A stretch of 64,000 nt of DNA from Occallatibacter gabretensis (GTDB lineage Bacteria > Acidobacteriota > Terriglobia > Terriglobales > Acidobacteriaceae), in the NCBI RefSeq assembly GCF_001449115.1, contig NZ_LAIJ01000007.1, positions 124,001 to 188,000 of the forward strand. The letters are read 5' to 3'. Below are positions 24,824 through 34,349 of the stretch, one piece after another. Every line of letters begins with the position of its first letter. The stretch's first letter is position 1. A program made the translations under genes and the position numbers. Below the pieces are notes generated by a model. The model was not told where the DNA came from, did not search any database, and saw only the letters and a list, made by a program, of their open reading frames with translations.

Positions 24824-27800
24824 TCACGCCTGCGGCTTAGGCGTAAGGCGCACAAAGCGCTGAGACTCGACTTCCCAGTTGGCCAGCAGCCACCGTGCGC
24901 GGCGGCTCTGCGTTTTAGCGGCGTGCAGTTCCACCAGTTCGTATATGGATTTGCGCGCGGCGTGATCGAGGTCATCCCATGTTTCCGGCTGCAGAAAAGA
25001 GTTATGGTAACGGCCCTTGTTGAGGAAGTCGCCCTCCTCGTCATAAATCCAGGCGAGACCTCCGGTCATGCCCGCACCGAAGTTGATGCCGGTTTCGCCC
25101 AGGACAACAGCAAGGCCGCCGGTCATGTACTCGCACCCGTGATCGCCTATGCCTTCCACAATGGCCAGCGCGCCGGAGTTGCGGACACCAAAGCGCTCGC
25201 CTGCACGACCTGCAGCAAAGAGCCATCCGCCGGTGGCGCCATAGAGCGCCACGTTGCCCAGCAGCGTATGAGCAGCGGAATCCTCCGCGGCACGCCCCAC
25301 GGCACGCAGAATCAGCTCGCCGCCGCTGAGGCCCTTGCCAACGAAATCATTGGCAAGACCGTCGAGTTCCAGCGTCATGCCGGAGCCCGCAAAAGCCCCG
25401 AAAGACTGGCCGGCAACGCCGTGCATCTTGAAAACAAGCTTTGAGCCGGTAGCTGCCGGATTCTGCGTTTTAAAGAGCGCCAGTTCACCGGAAAGCCGCG
25501 CACCCAGCGTGCGGTCTTCATTGGTGACGCGCGTTACAAGACGGAAGGGCTTGTTCAACTTGAAGGCTTCGAGTGCCGGCTCGACCCATGCGTTATCGAT
25601 GGGGATGTGCGGCTCGGGGCGGTCGTTACGGCGGCCCTCCCAGCGGATGGCGCCGCCTGTCTTCTCGGCGATAGTCACAGACTTCAACATCGGCTTGAGG
25701 TCGAGATCTGAATCCCACCGAACCTGTTCCAGGAGATCGGCGCGGCCCGTGGCTTCAGAGAGGGAAGAAAGACCCAGCTTGCCAAGAAGTTGGCGGACTT
25801 CCGCGGCCAGCTCGTCGAAGAAACGGACCACGTGCTCCGGCTTGCCGCGGAACTTGGCGCGCAGCTCGGGACGCTGTGTGGCAATGCCCGTGGGACACGT
25901 ATTGAGATGGCATTGGCGCGCCATATCGCAGCCAAGCGCGACAAGAACTGCGGTGCCAAAGGCATACTCATCCGCGCCGAGCAGTGCAGCCATAACAATA
26001 TCGCGCGCCGTGCGAAGACCGCCGTCCGTCCGCAGTCGGACGCGGCCACGCAGCCCATTGTGCACCAGCACCTGCTGTGCTTCGGCCAGGCCAAGTTCCC
26101 AGGGATTGCCGGCATACTTGATGCTTGAAAGCGGCGAAGCGCCGGTTCCGCCGGAGTTGCCGGCGATGACAATGTAATCGGCGTATGCCTTGGCCACGCC
26201 GGCAGCAATAGTGCCCACGCCGCAGCCGGAGACGAGCTTGACGCCCACAGCAGCGCGCGGATTCACCCGCTTCAAATCCCAGATGAGCTGTGCGAGGTCT
26301 TCGATCGAGTAAATATCGTGGTGCGGCGGTGGAGAGATGAGCTGCATTCCCGGCTGCGCGTGACGCAGGCGTGCGATCAACTCCGTGACCTTGTGGCCGG
26401 GAAGCTGGCCGCCTTCGCCCGGTTTTGCACCCTGCGCGACTTTAATCTCAAGCTCTTCGGCGTGGGCCAGGTATTCGGCCGTAACGCCGAACCGCGCACT
26501 GGCTACTTGCTTGATCTTGTTATTGAGCAGTGAGGGCGCACCGTTGATCGGAGAATAAACGGCGGGATCTTCTCCGCCTTCGCCGGTATTGGAGCGCCCG
26601 CCGAGCAGGTTCATCGCTTCCGTAATGGTCTGGTGCGCCTCTGGTGAGAGCGAGCCAAAAGACATGGCCGAGGCGATGAACTTGCGCGTGATATTGCCCG
26701 CGGATTCGACGGACTCGACGGCAACCTCAGGGCCTGCGGGACGGATTTCAAGCAGATCGCGAAGATTCTGCGGCTCGGTCTCCGTGGCTTGCGCAGCAAA
26801 GGATGCAAACGGCGTGAGCGCCAGGGCCGCGCCTTGCTTGGTGGAACCGACAACAGTCTGTAGTGCGCGCACAATCTGCGGCTGCCACTGGTGCAACTCA
26901 GCGCCCTCAGCTTTGCGGAAGCGAATGAAGCCGTAGTCGGGCAGATCCTTGGTTTGAGTGGTCACCTGCGCCGCGGCCACAACAGCAGCATCGGCCTCAG
27001 AAGGCTCATCAGCGCTGTCGGATGCGGACCAGAACTGGCGCACATGAGACTCGATCTGCTCAAACCCGATGCCGCCAATAGGCGCGGGAACGCCAGGGAA
27101 GCATTTATCGACGATGTGCTGCGCGAGACCGATCGCATCAAAGAGATGAGCGCCGCGATAGCTGTCCACTACGCTGATGCCCATCTTCGACATGACCTTG
27201 GCAAGGCCAAGCTCCATTGCGTGAATCAGGTTCGTCTCGCCCTTTTCAGCGTCAAGATCGCGTGCTGTTTCCAGTGCCAGCCATGGACAAACCGCACCCG
27301 CGCCCATGCCCAGCAACACAGCAAGATGATGAATCTCGCGGCAATCGCCGGCTTCGACAGCCAGGCCAACCTCAGCGCGCACACCGGCGCGAATGAGCGC
27401 ATGATGCACAGCACCCGTGGCTAACGCCATAGGAATAGGCAGCGCATCCGGTGAAGCATTGCGATCGGTAAGCATGAGCAGAGCGGCTCCTGCGCCCACT
27501 AACTCAACCGCGCGCGCTGCGAGGATGTCTACCGCAACTTCAAGTGAGGTATCAGGCGTCCAGGTGCAGTGCAGAATGGCATGCTGCATGTTACCGGCCT
27601 GCGCATGATCGCCCTCCATGAGCGCATGCATCTGGCCCAGCGTAAGCAGCGGCGAATTGAGGCTGAGGCCAGGCAACGGCTCCCGCAACTCAAAGATGTG
27701 CGGCCACGGCCCGAGGCGCGTGTGCATTTTGAGCACCACTGCCTCACGCAGTGGATCGATGGGCGGATTGGTGACCTGCGCGAAGCGTTGGCGGAAGAAG

Positions 27801-29308
27801 GCGTAGAGCGGGCGCGGAGCCCTGGCAAGCGGCGCAATGGCGGTGTCGTCGCCCATAGACCAGACGGCATCCTTGCCCTCTGTCGCCATCGGAGCCAGAA
27901 CCATCCGCACATCTTCACGCGTATAGCCAAAGCCGCGCTGCAGCCGGTTCAGCTCCGCGGCAGCAAGCGGCGCAGGCGCACCGACGGCGTCCGTGAGCGG
28001 CACATCCTGCTGAATTAAATCTTCGTATTGCCGCTTCTGATCGTAGATATTGAGAATCTCATCATTCTCAAAAAAACGGTTAAAGTCGAGATCGGCCACG
28101 ATCATCTGGCCAGGGCCCAGACGGCCACTGTGCACAATATGCTCCGGGTCCATGTCGACGAGGCCCACCTCCGAGCCAGCGACCACGAGGCCGGTGTCAT
28201 CCACGGCAAATCGACAAGGACGCAGACCGTTGCGGTCAAGAATGGCGCCCACTTGGCGGCCATCCGTAAAGGCCAGCGCGGCGGGGCCGTCCCACGGCTC
28301 AATACAGTCACCGCTGTACTGCAAAAACGCGGAGTTGTAGGCAGGGTTTGCGGGAGGCAGCAGCATGCGCGCGGCTTCGCCCACGGTTCGGCCGTTGTTC
28401 GCCAGCAGCTCCACGATCTCATCCAGCGAAGTCGAATCCGAGCCACCCTCGCTCAGCACCGGATACAGATCGAGCGGCAGAGTGGCCGCGCGAGCTTCCA
28501 TACGCGCACGATTGCCCCAGATGGTGTTGATTTCACCGTTATGCGCTATCGTGCGGAAAGGCTGTGCGCGATCCCATGAGGGCAGCACATTCGTAGCGTA
28601 TCGCTGATGGAAAAGTGCGATCGGTGTCTTGAACTCCCGGTCTGCGAGATCGGGATAAAACTCCTTCAGCAGGCGGCCCGCGCATAGAGCTTTGTAGATC
28701 ATGATGCGGGAAGAGATGCTGCAGATGTAACCCGGTAGAGCTGAACGCTCAAACTGCTTGCGCGCCAGGTAGAGCCGGCGGTCAAAGTCTTCCGCATTTC
28801 GCGTGGTGATGAGTAGCTGCCAGATGGCCGGCCGCGAGGAGTTGGCGATCTCGCCCAACACCTCAGGACGCACCGGCACGGAGCGCCAGAAAAGCTCGTC
28901 AAGGTTTTGTGCGGCAAGGGCCGTGCTCATTTCGGCGCGTTGCGCGGCATCATCCTGCGGCAAAAAGAACACAGCCACGCCCAGCGGCTTATGCTCGACC
29001 AGAGTCAGGCCCACCTGCTTCAGCAACCATTCACGCGGCACCGTGGTGGTGACGCCTACGCCATCGCTCGACTTCCCGTCTGCCGCAACTGCGCCACGAT
29101 GCTCAAGGCGCGAGAGCGCCGTAAGCGCGTGATCCAGAATCTGATGCGAAGGCTCGCCCGAGAGCCGGGCCACAAAACCCACACCGCAGGAATCGGAATC
29201 GAAACGCGGATCAACCAGGCTGCCCTCAAGATGGCGAGCGGGATGAACGGGGTAAGAGCCTTCCGGCGCAGGCGCTGGGTATGAAGCAGTACGAGCAGAA
29301 ACTTCCAT
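24824..29308 (-). CDS. gltB: Glutamate synthase large subunit
   Basis: GOGAT large subunit, 1494 residues, making glutamate from glutamine and 2-oxoglutarate. The glutamine amidotransferase nucleophile is Cys41 in SDSCGVGF, so the first 40 residues are probably a cleaved propeptide as in E. coli GltB. The central region and FMN-binding synthase domain show the RPAGPEVAVE and GEGGEDPAVYSPIN segments. The 3Fe-4S cluster cysteines appear in CDMARQCHLNTCP. The C-terminal GXGXG helix domain ends the protein. The small subunit gltD is not in the window. The gene is divergent from argR, with a 324-base gap. Confidence 0.96.
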   Translation of the reverse strand: MEVSARTASYPAPAPEGSYPVHPARHLEGSLVDPRFDSDSCGVGFVARLSGEPSHQILDHALTALSRLEHRGAVAADGKSSDGVGVTTTVPREWLLKQVGLTLVEHKPLGVAVFFLPQDDAAQRAEMSTALAAQNLDELFWRSVPVRPEVLGEIANSSRPAIWQLLITTRNAEDFDRRLYLARKQFERSALPGYICSISSRIMIYKALCAGRLLKEFYPDLADREFKTPIALFHQRYATNVLPSWDRAQPFRTIAHNGEINTIWGNRARMEARAATLPLDLYPVLSEGGSDSTSLDEIVELLANNGRTVGEAARMLLPPANPAYNSAFLQYSGDCIEPWDGPAALAFTDGRQVGAILDRNGLRPCRFAVDDTGLVVAGSEVGLVDMDPEHIVHSGRLGPGQMIVADLDFNRFFENDEILNIYDQKRQYEDLIQQDVPLTDAVGAPAPLAAAELNRLQRGFGYTREDVRMVLAPMATEGKDAVWSMGDDTAIAPLARAPRPLYAFFRQRFAQVTNPPIDPLREAVVLKMHTRLGPWPHIFELREPLPGLSLNSPLLTLGQMHALMEGDHAQAGNMQHAILHCTWTPDTSLEVAVDILAARAVELVGAGAALLMLTDRNASPDALPIPMALATGAVHHALIRAGVRAEVGLAVEAGDCREIHHLAVLLGMGAGAVCPWLALETARDLDAEKGETNLIHAMELGLAKVMSKMGISVVDSYRGAHLFDAIGLAQHIVDKCFPGVPAPIGGIGFEQIESHVRQFWSASDSADEPSEADAAVVAAAQVTTQTKDLPDYGFIRFRKAEGAELHQWQPQIVRALQTVVGSTKQGAALALTPFASFAAQATETEPQNLRDLLEIRPAGPEVAVESVESAGNITRKFIASAMSFGSLSPEAHQTITEAMNLLGGRSNTGEGGEDPAVYSPINGAPSLLNNKIKQVASARFGVTAEYLAHAEELEIKVAQGAKPGEGGQLPGHKVTELIARLRHAQPGMQLISPPPHHDIYSIEDLAQLIWDLKRVNPRAAVGVKLVSGCGVGTIAAGVAKAYADYIVIAGNSGGTGASPLSSIKYAGNPWELGLAEAQQVLVHNGLRGRVRLRTDGGLRTARDIVMAALLGADEYAFGTAVLVALGCDMARQCHLNTCPTGIATQRPELRAKFRGKPEHVVRFFDELAAEVRQLLGKLGLSSLSEATGRADLLEQVRWDSDLDLKPMLKSVTIAEKTGGAIRWEGRRNDRPEPHIPIDNAWVEPALEAFKLNKPFRLVTRVTNEDRTLGARLSGELALFKTQNPAATGSKLVFKMHGVAGQSFGAFAGSGMTLELDGLANDFVGKGLSGGELILRAVGRAAEDSAAHTLLGNVALYGATGGWLFAAGRAGERFGVRNSGALAIVEGIGDHGCEYMTGGLAVVLGETGINFGAGMTGGLAWIYDEEGDFLNKGRYHNSFLQPETWDDLDHAARKSIYELVELHAAKTQSRRARWLLANWEVESQRFVRLTPKPQA

Positions 29309-29522
29309 GTCTAACTGTAGCCCTCAAATTGTTAAATTTCGAGGCCCGCGACAAAAGTTTTGCCGCATTTTTCGATTGGGTATACATTTTTGGCTGCAAA
29401 AGAAGAAATTTTGCCGGTGTCGTTCCGAAGACGATCGGAGAGGCAACCCAGAACTGAAATGAAAGAGCCAATCGGCGCAGCTTGCGTGGCAAAAAGCGCC
29501 AACAATTTTCAATAAATCTTCT

Positions 29523-29559
29523 TTGCATAGTTATACAATTTCGTTGTATATTTATGCAA
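29523..29559 (+). promoter_or_regulatory. Tandem ARG boxes overlapping the arg operon promoter
   Basis: Two imperfect palindromes, TTGCATAGTTATACAA (29523-29538) and TTGTATATTTATGCAA (29544-29559), match the ArgR half-site pattern TGCAT-N4-ATGCA with one mismatch each. Their centres are 21 bases apart, two helical turns, which is the classical ArgR tandem-operator spacing. TTGCAT (29523) and TATATT (29547-29552) could serve as -35 and -10 with an 18-base spacer, so bound ArgR would block RNA polymerase. argR starts 74 bases downstream and gltB lies about 215 bases away in the other direction. Nothing else was recognised in the 29309-29632 gap. Confidence 0.72.
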
Positions 29560-29632
29560 GCGCGGCGCCATTTGGAGCCGCGCTCATTTCTTTTGCCCCC
29601 AATTACACGGGGGCGAGGCGGCGAAGTTGAAG

Positions 29633-30097
29633 ATGCGGCGGCACAATGCGATACGCGAAGTTGTTGCCAGCTCTCCGGTGACGAATCAGGATGAGCTGCG
29701 CCGCAAGCTGCGCCGCCGCGGCTTTGCCGTTACGCAGGCCACGCTCTCGCGTGACATTCACGAGCTGCATATTTACAAGGGGCCTGCAGGCTACTCGCTG
29801 CCGAACGGCAACGGCAATGGAGCCAGCGCAGCCGCAGCGGAAAAGGACGAGGACACGCCTCCCTCCGCGCAGGAAGTGATTGACAGCTTTGGCCTGCGCG
29901 CGCTTCAGGCAATGAATCAGGTGGTTATCCGTACAATGATGGGCGGAGCGCAGCCAGTGGCTGCCGCACTCGATTACGAGGAATGGCCAGAGATTGCCGG
30001 CACGATTGCCGGAGACGATACGGTTTTGGTGATTTGCAAAGACGCGCGCCGCGCCGCGGAGGTGGAAGCACGGCTTAGGGTGATGTTGGAGTCATGA
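29633..30097 (+). CDS. argR: Arginine repressor
   Basis: ArgR, about 154 residues. The N-terminal winged helix contains VTNQDELRRKLRRRGFAVTQATLSRDIHEL, split here by eye into the recognition helix around TQATLSRDI. The C-terminal hexamerisation and arginine-binding domain ends with GTIAGDDTVLVICKD, including the paired aspartates that bind arginine. An alanine/asparagine-rich linker (about 58-75) joins them. The ATG at 29633 is preferred over a TTG two codons earlier. argC begins inside its stop codon. The protein presumably represses this operon through the boxes upstream. Confidence 0.93.
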   Translation: MRRHNAIREVVASSPVTNQDELRRKLRRRGFAVTQATLSRDIHELHIYKGPAGYSLPNGNGNGASAAAAEKDEDTPPSAQEVIDSFGLRALQAMNQVVIRTMMGGAQPVAAALDYEEWPEIAGTIAGDDTVLVICKDARRAAEVEARLRVMLES

Positions 30098-31161
30098 GCA
30101 ACACGGTACAGACTGCTGTAGTGGGCATAACAGGGTATGCAGGCGCGGAGCTTGCACGGCTGCTTCTAAGGCATCCGCGGCTGAAAGGAACGCCTCCGAT
30201 CTTTGCGGGCAGGCTCGATCAGCGCGAGGCTGAGCGTGGTGGGGTCCCTCTCGCCGAGATTCATCCGGAGCTTGTGGACTCAAAGGGCAGCGGCAACTTG
30301 CGGCATCAGCCCTTTTCATGGGAGTTGCTGTCAGACCACGACGTTCAGACGCTTTTTCTCGCCACACCGCATGAACTGTCGCGCGAATGGGCCCCTGAAG
30401 CGCTCTCGCGTGGGATACGCGTTATCGATCTGAGCGGCGCGTGGCGGCTGACTGAAGCAGCCAATCGCGCAATCTACGCCTTCGAGGATGAAGGCTCAGT
30501 GCAGGCGATCAAGATTCAGAATGAGGCTGTGTACGGGATGCCGGAGCTGCATCGCGCGGAAATTGCCGGTGCGCGGCTGGTAGCAAATCCTGGTTGCTAT
30601 GCGACGAGTGTGATTCTGGCGCTGAGGCCGCTCGTGGCAGCCGGCCTGGTGGATCTCGAAGCGGGAATTGTGGCTGACTCCAAAAGCGGCGTAAGCGGGG
30701 CAGGCAAGGCGCCCACTGCCAAAACGCACTTTATGTACGCGGCTGACAACCTCTCCGCGTATGGGGTCTTTAGCCATCGGCACACGGGCGAGTTACTGGA
30801 GCAGATTGGAATTTCAGGGGATGCAATTGTTTTTACGCCGCATCTGCTTCCGATTCCGCGCGGGATTCTGTCCACCATCTATGTGCGTTTTAAACAGCCC
30901 CAGACGCGCGATAAGGTGCTGCAAACCTACAAGACGTTTTTCACCGGCAGTCCGATGGTTCGGCTGCATGAAAAAGGGCTGCCGCAGATTCTGCATGTGG
31001 TGCGGACAGGCTATGCGGACCTTGGTTTCCAGCTTTCCGCAGATGGACGTCGCGCGGTGATTGTGAGTTGTCTCGACAATCTGTTGAAAGGGGCATCCTC
31101 ACAGGCGGTGCAGAATTTCAATGTGATGCACGGCTGGGGTGAGCAAGAAGGACTCGAATAG
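30094..31161 (+). CDS. argC: N-acetyl-gamma-glutamyl-phosphate reductase
   Basis: Third enzyme of arginine synthesis, 355 residues, NADPH-dependent reduction of N-acetylglutamyl phosphate. The N-terminal Rossmann motif is GITGYAGAEL. The catalytic cysteine is Cys168 in NPGCYATS, and the substrate loop SGVSGAGK and a HRHTGEL segment follow. The start overlaps the argR stop by 4 bases, so repressor and enzyme are translationally coupled. Confidence 0.96.
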   Translation: MSNTVQTAVVGITGYAGAELARLLLRHPRLKGTPPIFAGRLDQREAERGGVPLAEIHPELVDSKGSGNLRHQPFSWELLSDHDVQTLFLATPHELSREWAPEALSRGIRVIDLSGAWRLTEAANRAIYAFEDEGSVQAIKIQNEAVYGMPELHRAEIAGARLVANPGCYATSVILALRPLVAAGLVDLEAGIVADSKSGVSGAGKAPTAKTHFMYAADNLSAYGVFSHRHTGELLEQIGISGDAIVFTPHLLPIPRGILSTIYVRFKQPQTRDKVLQTYKTFFTGSPMVRLHEKGLPQILHVVRTGYADLGFQLSADGRRAVIVSCLDNLLKGASSQAVQNFNVMHGWGEQEGLE

Positions 31162-31174
31162 AGGAGGGTCTCGA

Positions 31175-31957
31175 ATGAAGTATGTCGTAAAACTCGGCGG
31201 CGCGGGACTCGAAACGCCGGAGTTGTTGGCTGGCTCGCTGAAGGCGATTGCGGACCTGGTGCGCGATGGCAACCAGGTAGCCGTAGTGCATGGGGGCGGC
31301 GTCCAGCTGACCAAAATGCTCAAGGCGCTGGGCAAACAAAGCGAATTTATCAATGGCCTGCGCGTGACCGATGCCGAAACGCGCGATGTGGCGTTGATGG
31401 TATTTGCGGGCCGCGTGAACAAGCAGCTTGTAGCCGGACTGGGCGCGCTTGGACAGCCCGCAGTGGGGCTTTGCGGCAGCGATGGACTGACCTTTCGCGC
31501 GCGCAAGAAGCGCACTTCGCCGGATCTTGGCTATGTGGGCGAAATTGCGGCGAGCGATCCGCGCCTGATTGAAGCGATATGGCAGATTGGCGGAGTGCCT
31601 GTATTTTCGTCTATGGCGCTGGGCTTTGACGGCGAATACTACAACATCAATGCCGATGAGATGGCCTCAGCATGCGCGATTGCCTGCCATGCCGATGCGT
31701 TGGTCTTTTTGACCGATGTGCCGGGCGTGCGCGGTGGCAACGGCGAAACACTGCGATGGCTCAGCATTGACCAGATTGCCGAGATGGCGAAGAACTCCGT
31801 TATCTCCGGTGGCATGCTGCCCAAGCTGAGCGCCTGCCGCGAAGCGCTGTTGAACGGAGTGAAGCGCGTACGCATTCTGCCCGCAGACGCTTCCAGTTCC
31901 CTTCCCGATCTGACAAGCACGCGCGTGGCTTACGGCACGGAAGTAATGGTGGCCTAG
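31175..31957 (+). CDS. argB: Acetylglutamate kinase
   Basis: Amino-acid kinase family enzyme, 260 residues, phosphorylating N-acetylglutamate. It has the N-terminal KLGGAGLE nucleotide loop, VVHGGGVQLTKM, the substrate-binding YNINADEMA and the ISGGMLPKL segment. The open frame runs upstream to 31139, but the ATG at 31175 has a GAGGAGG ribosome site 7 bases before it and is the clear start. It follows argC by 13 bases. Confidence 0.95.
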   Translation: MKYVVKLGGAGLETPELLAGSLKAIADLVRDGNQVAVVHGGGVQLTKMLKALGKQSEFINGLRVTDAETRDVALMVFAGRVNKQLVAGLGALGQPAVGLCGSDGLTFRARKKRTSPDLGYVGEIAASDPRLIEAIWQIGGVPVFSSMALGFDGEYYNINADEMASACAIACHADALVFLTDVPGVRGGNGETLRWLSIDQIAEMAKNSVISGGMLPKLSACREALLNGVKRVRILPADASSSLPDLTSTRVAYGTEVMVA

Positions 31958-31969
31958 AGGAGATTGAAA

Positions 31970-33232
31970 ATGTCTAAGCTGGAGCAAATTAAAGCTGCGG
32001 AAGCAAAACTACTACTGCATACCTACGACCGCAATCCGATTCTCTTTGTGCGCGGCGAAGGCGTGCACATTATCGACGAGAACGGCGAGCGTTATCTCGA
32101 TCTGCTGAGCGGCATCGGCGTGAATTCACTGGGATACGGTCACCCGGCAATCGAGCGGGCGATCATCAATCAGAGCCGCGCACTGATTCACACCTCGAAC
32201 CTCTTCTACCACGAGGGGCAGGCAGAGTTGGCTCTGCGGCTCACCGAGCGCTCGGGCCTTGACCGCGCCTTCTTTGCCAACACCGGCACAGAGGCGATTG
32301 AAGGCGCACTGAAGCTGGCGCGCGCGCACGCCGGCCTGCTGCGCAGCGAAGGCAAGACAATTGGCACCAAGGTACTGGCGCTTGAGGGCAGCTTTCACGG
32401 GCGTACCTTCGGAGCTGTCTCCGCAACGCACAAGGCCAAGTACCGCGAACCCTTCGCGCCTGTCGTGCCCGGCTTTGAGTTTGTGAAGTTCAATGACGTA
32501 GCCGATCTGCACGCGAAGTTTTCAGACGAAGTCTGTGCAATTCTCGTCGAGTCGATCCAGGGTGAAGGCGGCATCCGTCCGCTCACGCAGGAGTTCTTTG
32601 CGGAGGCGCGTAAGCTCGCGTCGTCCACCGGCGCTTTGCTGATTGCGGATGAAATTCAAGCCGGCCTGGGTCGCACCGGCAAGTGGTTCGGCTATCAGCA
32701 TTTCGGCATCCTGCCGGACGTTACCACACTGGCCAAGCCGCTCGCGGGTGGCATTCCGCTCGGAGCGATTCTCTGCACGGAAGAGGCAGCGCGCGCCATT
32801 CACGCTGGCATGCACGGCACCACCTTCGGTGGTGGTCCGCTGGCCTGCGCCGTAGCACTTGCCGTCCTTGAAACCATCGAGAGCGAAGGCCTGCTCGCGC
32901 ACGCAACAGAGGTAGGAAACTACTTCCAGGAGCAGCTGCGCGCGCTGGCCAATAAGCACGAAAGCATTGTTGAGGTTCGCGGCAAGGGCCTGATGATCGG
33001 AGTCGAGCTCGATTCCGCCGATCTGGCCAAGCTCACTGTAGCGGAGATGCTCAAGCAGCATATCGTCATCAACTGCACCAGCGATACGACGCTGCGCTTC
33101 CTTCCGCCGTATATTCTGGAGCGCGCACACGTAGATACAACCATTGCCGCGCTAGATGAAATCTTTACCGAACACGCAGCCGCATTCAGCGGCGCAGCGG
33201 CTTCGCAGGCCGCAGGAGGGAACCGTGGCTAG
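31970..33232 (+). CDS. argD: Acetylornithine aminotransferase
   Basis: Class III PLP aminotransferase, 420 residues, converting N-acetylglutamate semialdehyde to N-acetylornithine. Visible motifs are NTGTEAIEGALKLAR, GSFHGRTFG, LIADEIQAGLGRTG and the PLP lysine in LAKPLAGGIPLGA. The start ATG has an AGGAG site 6-7 bases upstream; a TTG two codons earlier is unlikely. The last codons overlap the start of argF. Confidence 0.95.
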   Translation: MSKLEQIKAAEAKLLLHTYDRNPILFVRGEGVHIIDENGERYLDLLSGIGVNSLGYGHPAIERAIINQSRALIHTSNLFYHEGQAELALRLTERSGLDRAFFANTGTEAIEGALKLARAHAGLLRSEGKTIGTKVLALEGSFHGRTFGAVSATHKAKYREPFAPVVPGFEFVKFNDVADLHAKFSDEVCAILVESIQGEGGIRPLTQEFFAEARKLASSTGALLIADEIQAGLGRTGKWFGYQHFGILPDVTTLAKPLAGGIPLGAILCTEEAARAIHAGMHGTTFGGGPLACAVALAVLETIESEGLLAHATEVGNYFQEQLRALANKHESIVEVRGKGLMIGVELDSADLAKLTVAEMLKQHIVINCTSDTTLRFLPPYILERAHVDTTIAALDEIFTEHAAAFSGAAASQAAGGNRG

Positions 33233-34259
33233 TAAAGCAACCATGGAACGTTTACAACTTGAAATTAACGTCGCATCGGATTCCGATATTTTGGCCGCTG
33301 CCACGCGTATGGCAGGCGAGGATCTGTGCTCCATCTCGGATCTTTCGAGCTCTGAAGTACGCGCGCTTCTCAAGATCGGCCATGACGTAAAGCGCAATCC
33401 ACGCGATTACCGTCATGCACTGGATGCCAAGCAGATGGTGCTGATGTTTGAGAAAGCCAGCCTGCGCACTCGGCTCAGCTTTGAAACCGGCATCAACACC
33501 ATGGGCGGCAACGCGATCTTTGTTGACCAGACCAACTCGCCGCTGGGCGAGCGCGAATCCATCGCCGATGTGGCCAAGAACGTGGAGCGCTGGGTGGATG
33601 TGATTGTGCTGCGTACGTACGCACATGACACCATCACAGAGATGGCCGCCAACTCGCGCGTGCCGGTCATCAACGCGCTCTCTGACTTTGAGCATCCATG
33701 TCAGGCGCTTGCCGATTTTCTGACATTGCAGGAACACTTCGGCACCGTTAACGGCCTGAATCTCACCTACGTCGGCGATGGCAACAACGTTTGCCACTCG
33801 CTCATGCTCACCGGCGCACAGCTTGGCGCAAATGTCACCGTAGCTACGCCGCGCGGTTACTCGCCGGACATTGAGATTGTGACCAAGGCGCGCGAATTGG
33901 CCGAGGTCAACGGCTGTGAGATTAAATTGCTGCAAGACCCGCATGCCGCTGTCGAAGGCGCCGATGCAATTTACACAGACGTCTGCGTGAGCATGGGGAT
34001 GGAGCACGAGTCTACGAAACGAGCGCCCATCTTCCGGCCCTTCCAGGTGAACGAGACGCTGATGTCGGAGGCGCCTTCGCACGCGGTCTTTATGCACTGC
34101 CTTCCGGCACACCGCAATGCGGAGGTTTCGGATGTGGTGCTCGACGGACCACAGTCGATTGTCTTCGATCAAGCGGAGAATCGCATGCACGCGCAGAAGG
34201 CCTTGCTACTTCTTCTGCTGGGCGGGCTGCCGAACGTAACCAAATTTAGCGGACAGTGA
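33225..34259 (+). CDS. argF: Ornithine carbamoyltransferase
   Basis: Catalyses carbamoylation of ornithine to citrulline. The carbamoyl-phosphate site is the SLRTR motif (usual form SxRTR). DFEHPCQALAD and the ornithine-binding HCLPAHR with its catalytic cysteine are present. The GTG at 33225 is chosen because AGGAGGG lies 4 bases upstream and the codon overlaps the argD stop; the ATG at 33243 is an alternative. A longer reading from 33156 is embedded in argD and does not look like the family. Confidence 0.93.
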   Translation: MASKATMERLQLEINVASDSDILAAATRMAGEDLCSISDLSSSEVRALLKIGHDVKRNPRDYRHALDAKQMVLMFEKASLRTRLSFETGINTMGGNAIFVDQTNSPLGERESIADVAKNVERWVDVIVLRTYAHDTITEMAANSRVPVINALSDFEHPCQALADFLTLQEHFGTVNGLNLTYVGDGNNVCHSLMLTGAQLGANVTVATPRGYSPDIEIVTKARELAEVNGCEIKLLQDPHAAVEGADAIYTDVCVSMGMEHESTKRAPIFRPFQVNETLMSEAPSHAVFMHCLPAHRNAEVSDVVLDGPQSIVFDQAENRMHAQKALLLLLLGGLPNVTKFSGQ

Positions 34260-34349
34260 ACAAGTGACTGTGGGCAGCGAAAAGCACTGCACCACGTCGC
34301 ATACTTATTGTTCCCTATCTGCTTTGCACGATTCACTGGAGAGACTGAA

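Noticed and set aside
24739..25044. Upstream extension of the acyl-CoA synthetase frame
   Set aside because: It overlaps gltB in another frame on the same strand, contains an arginine-rich sequence unlike the family, and lacks a ribosome site.
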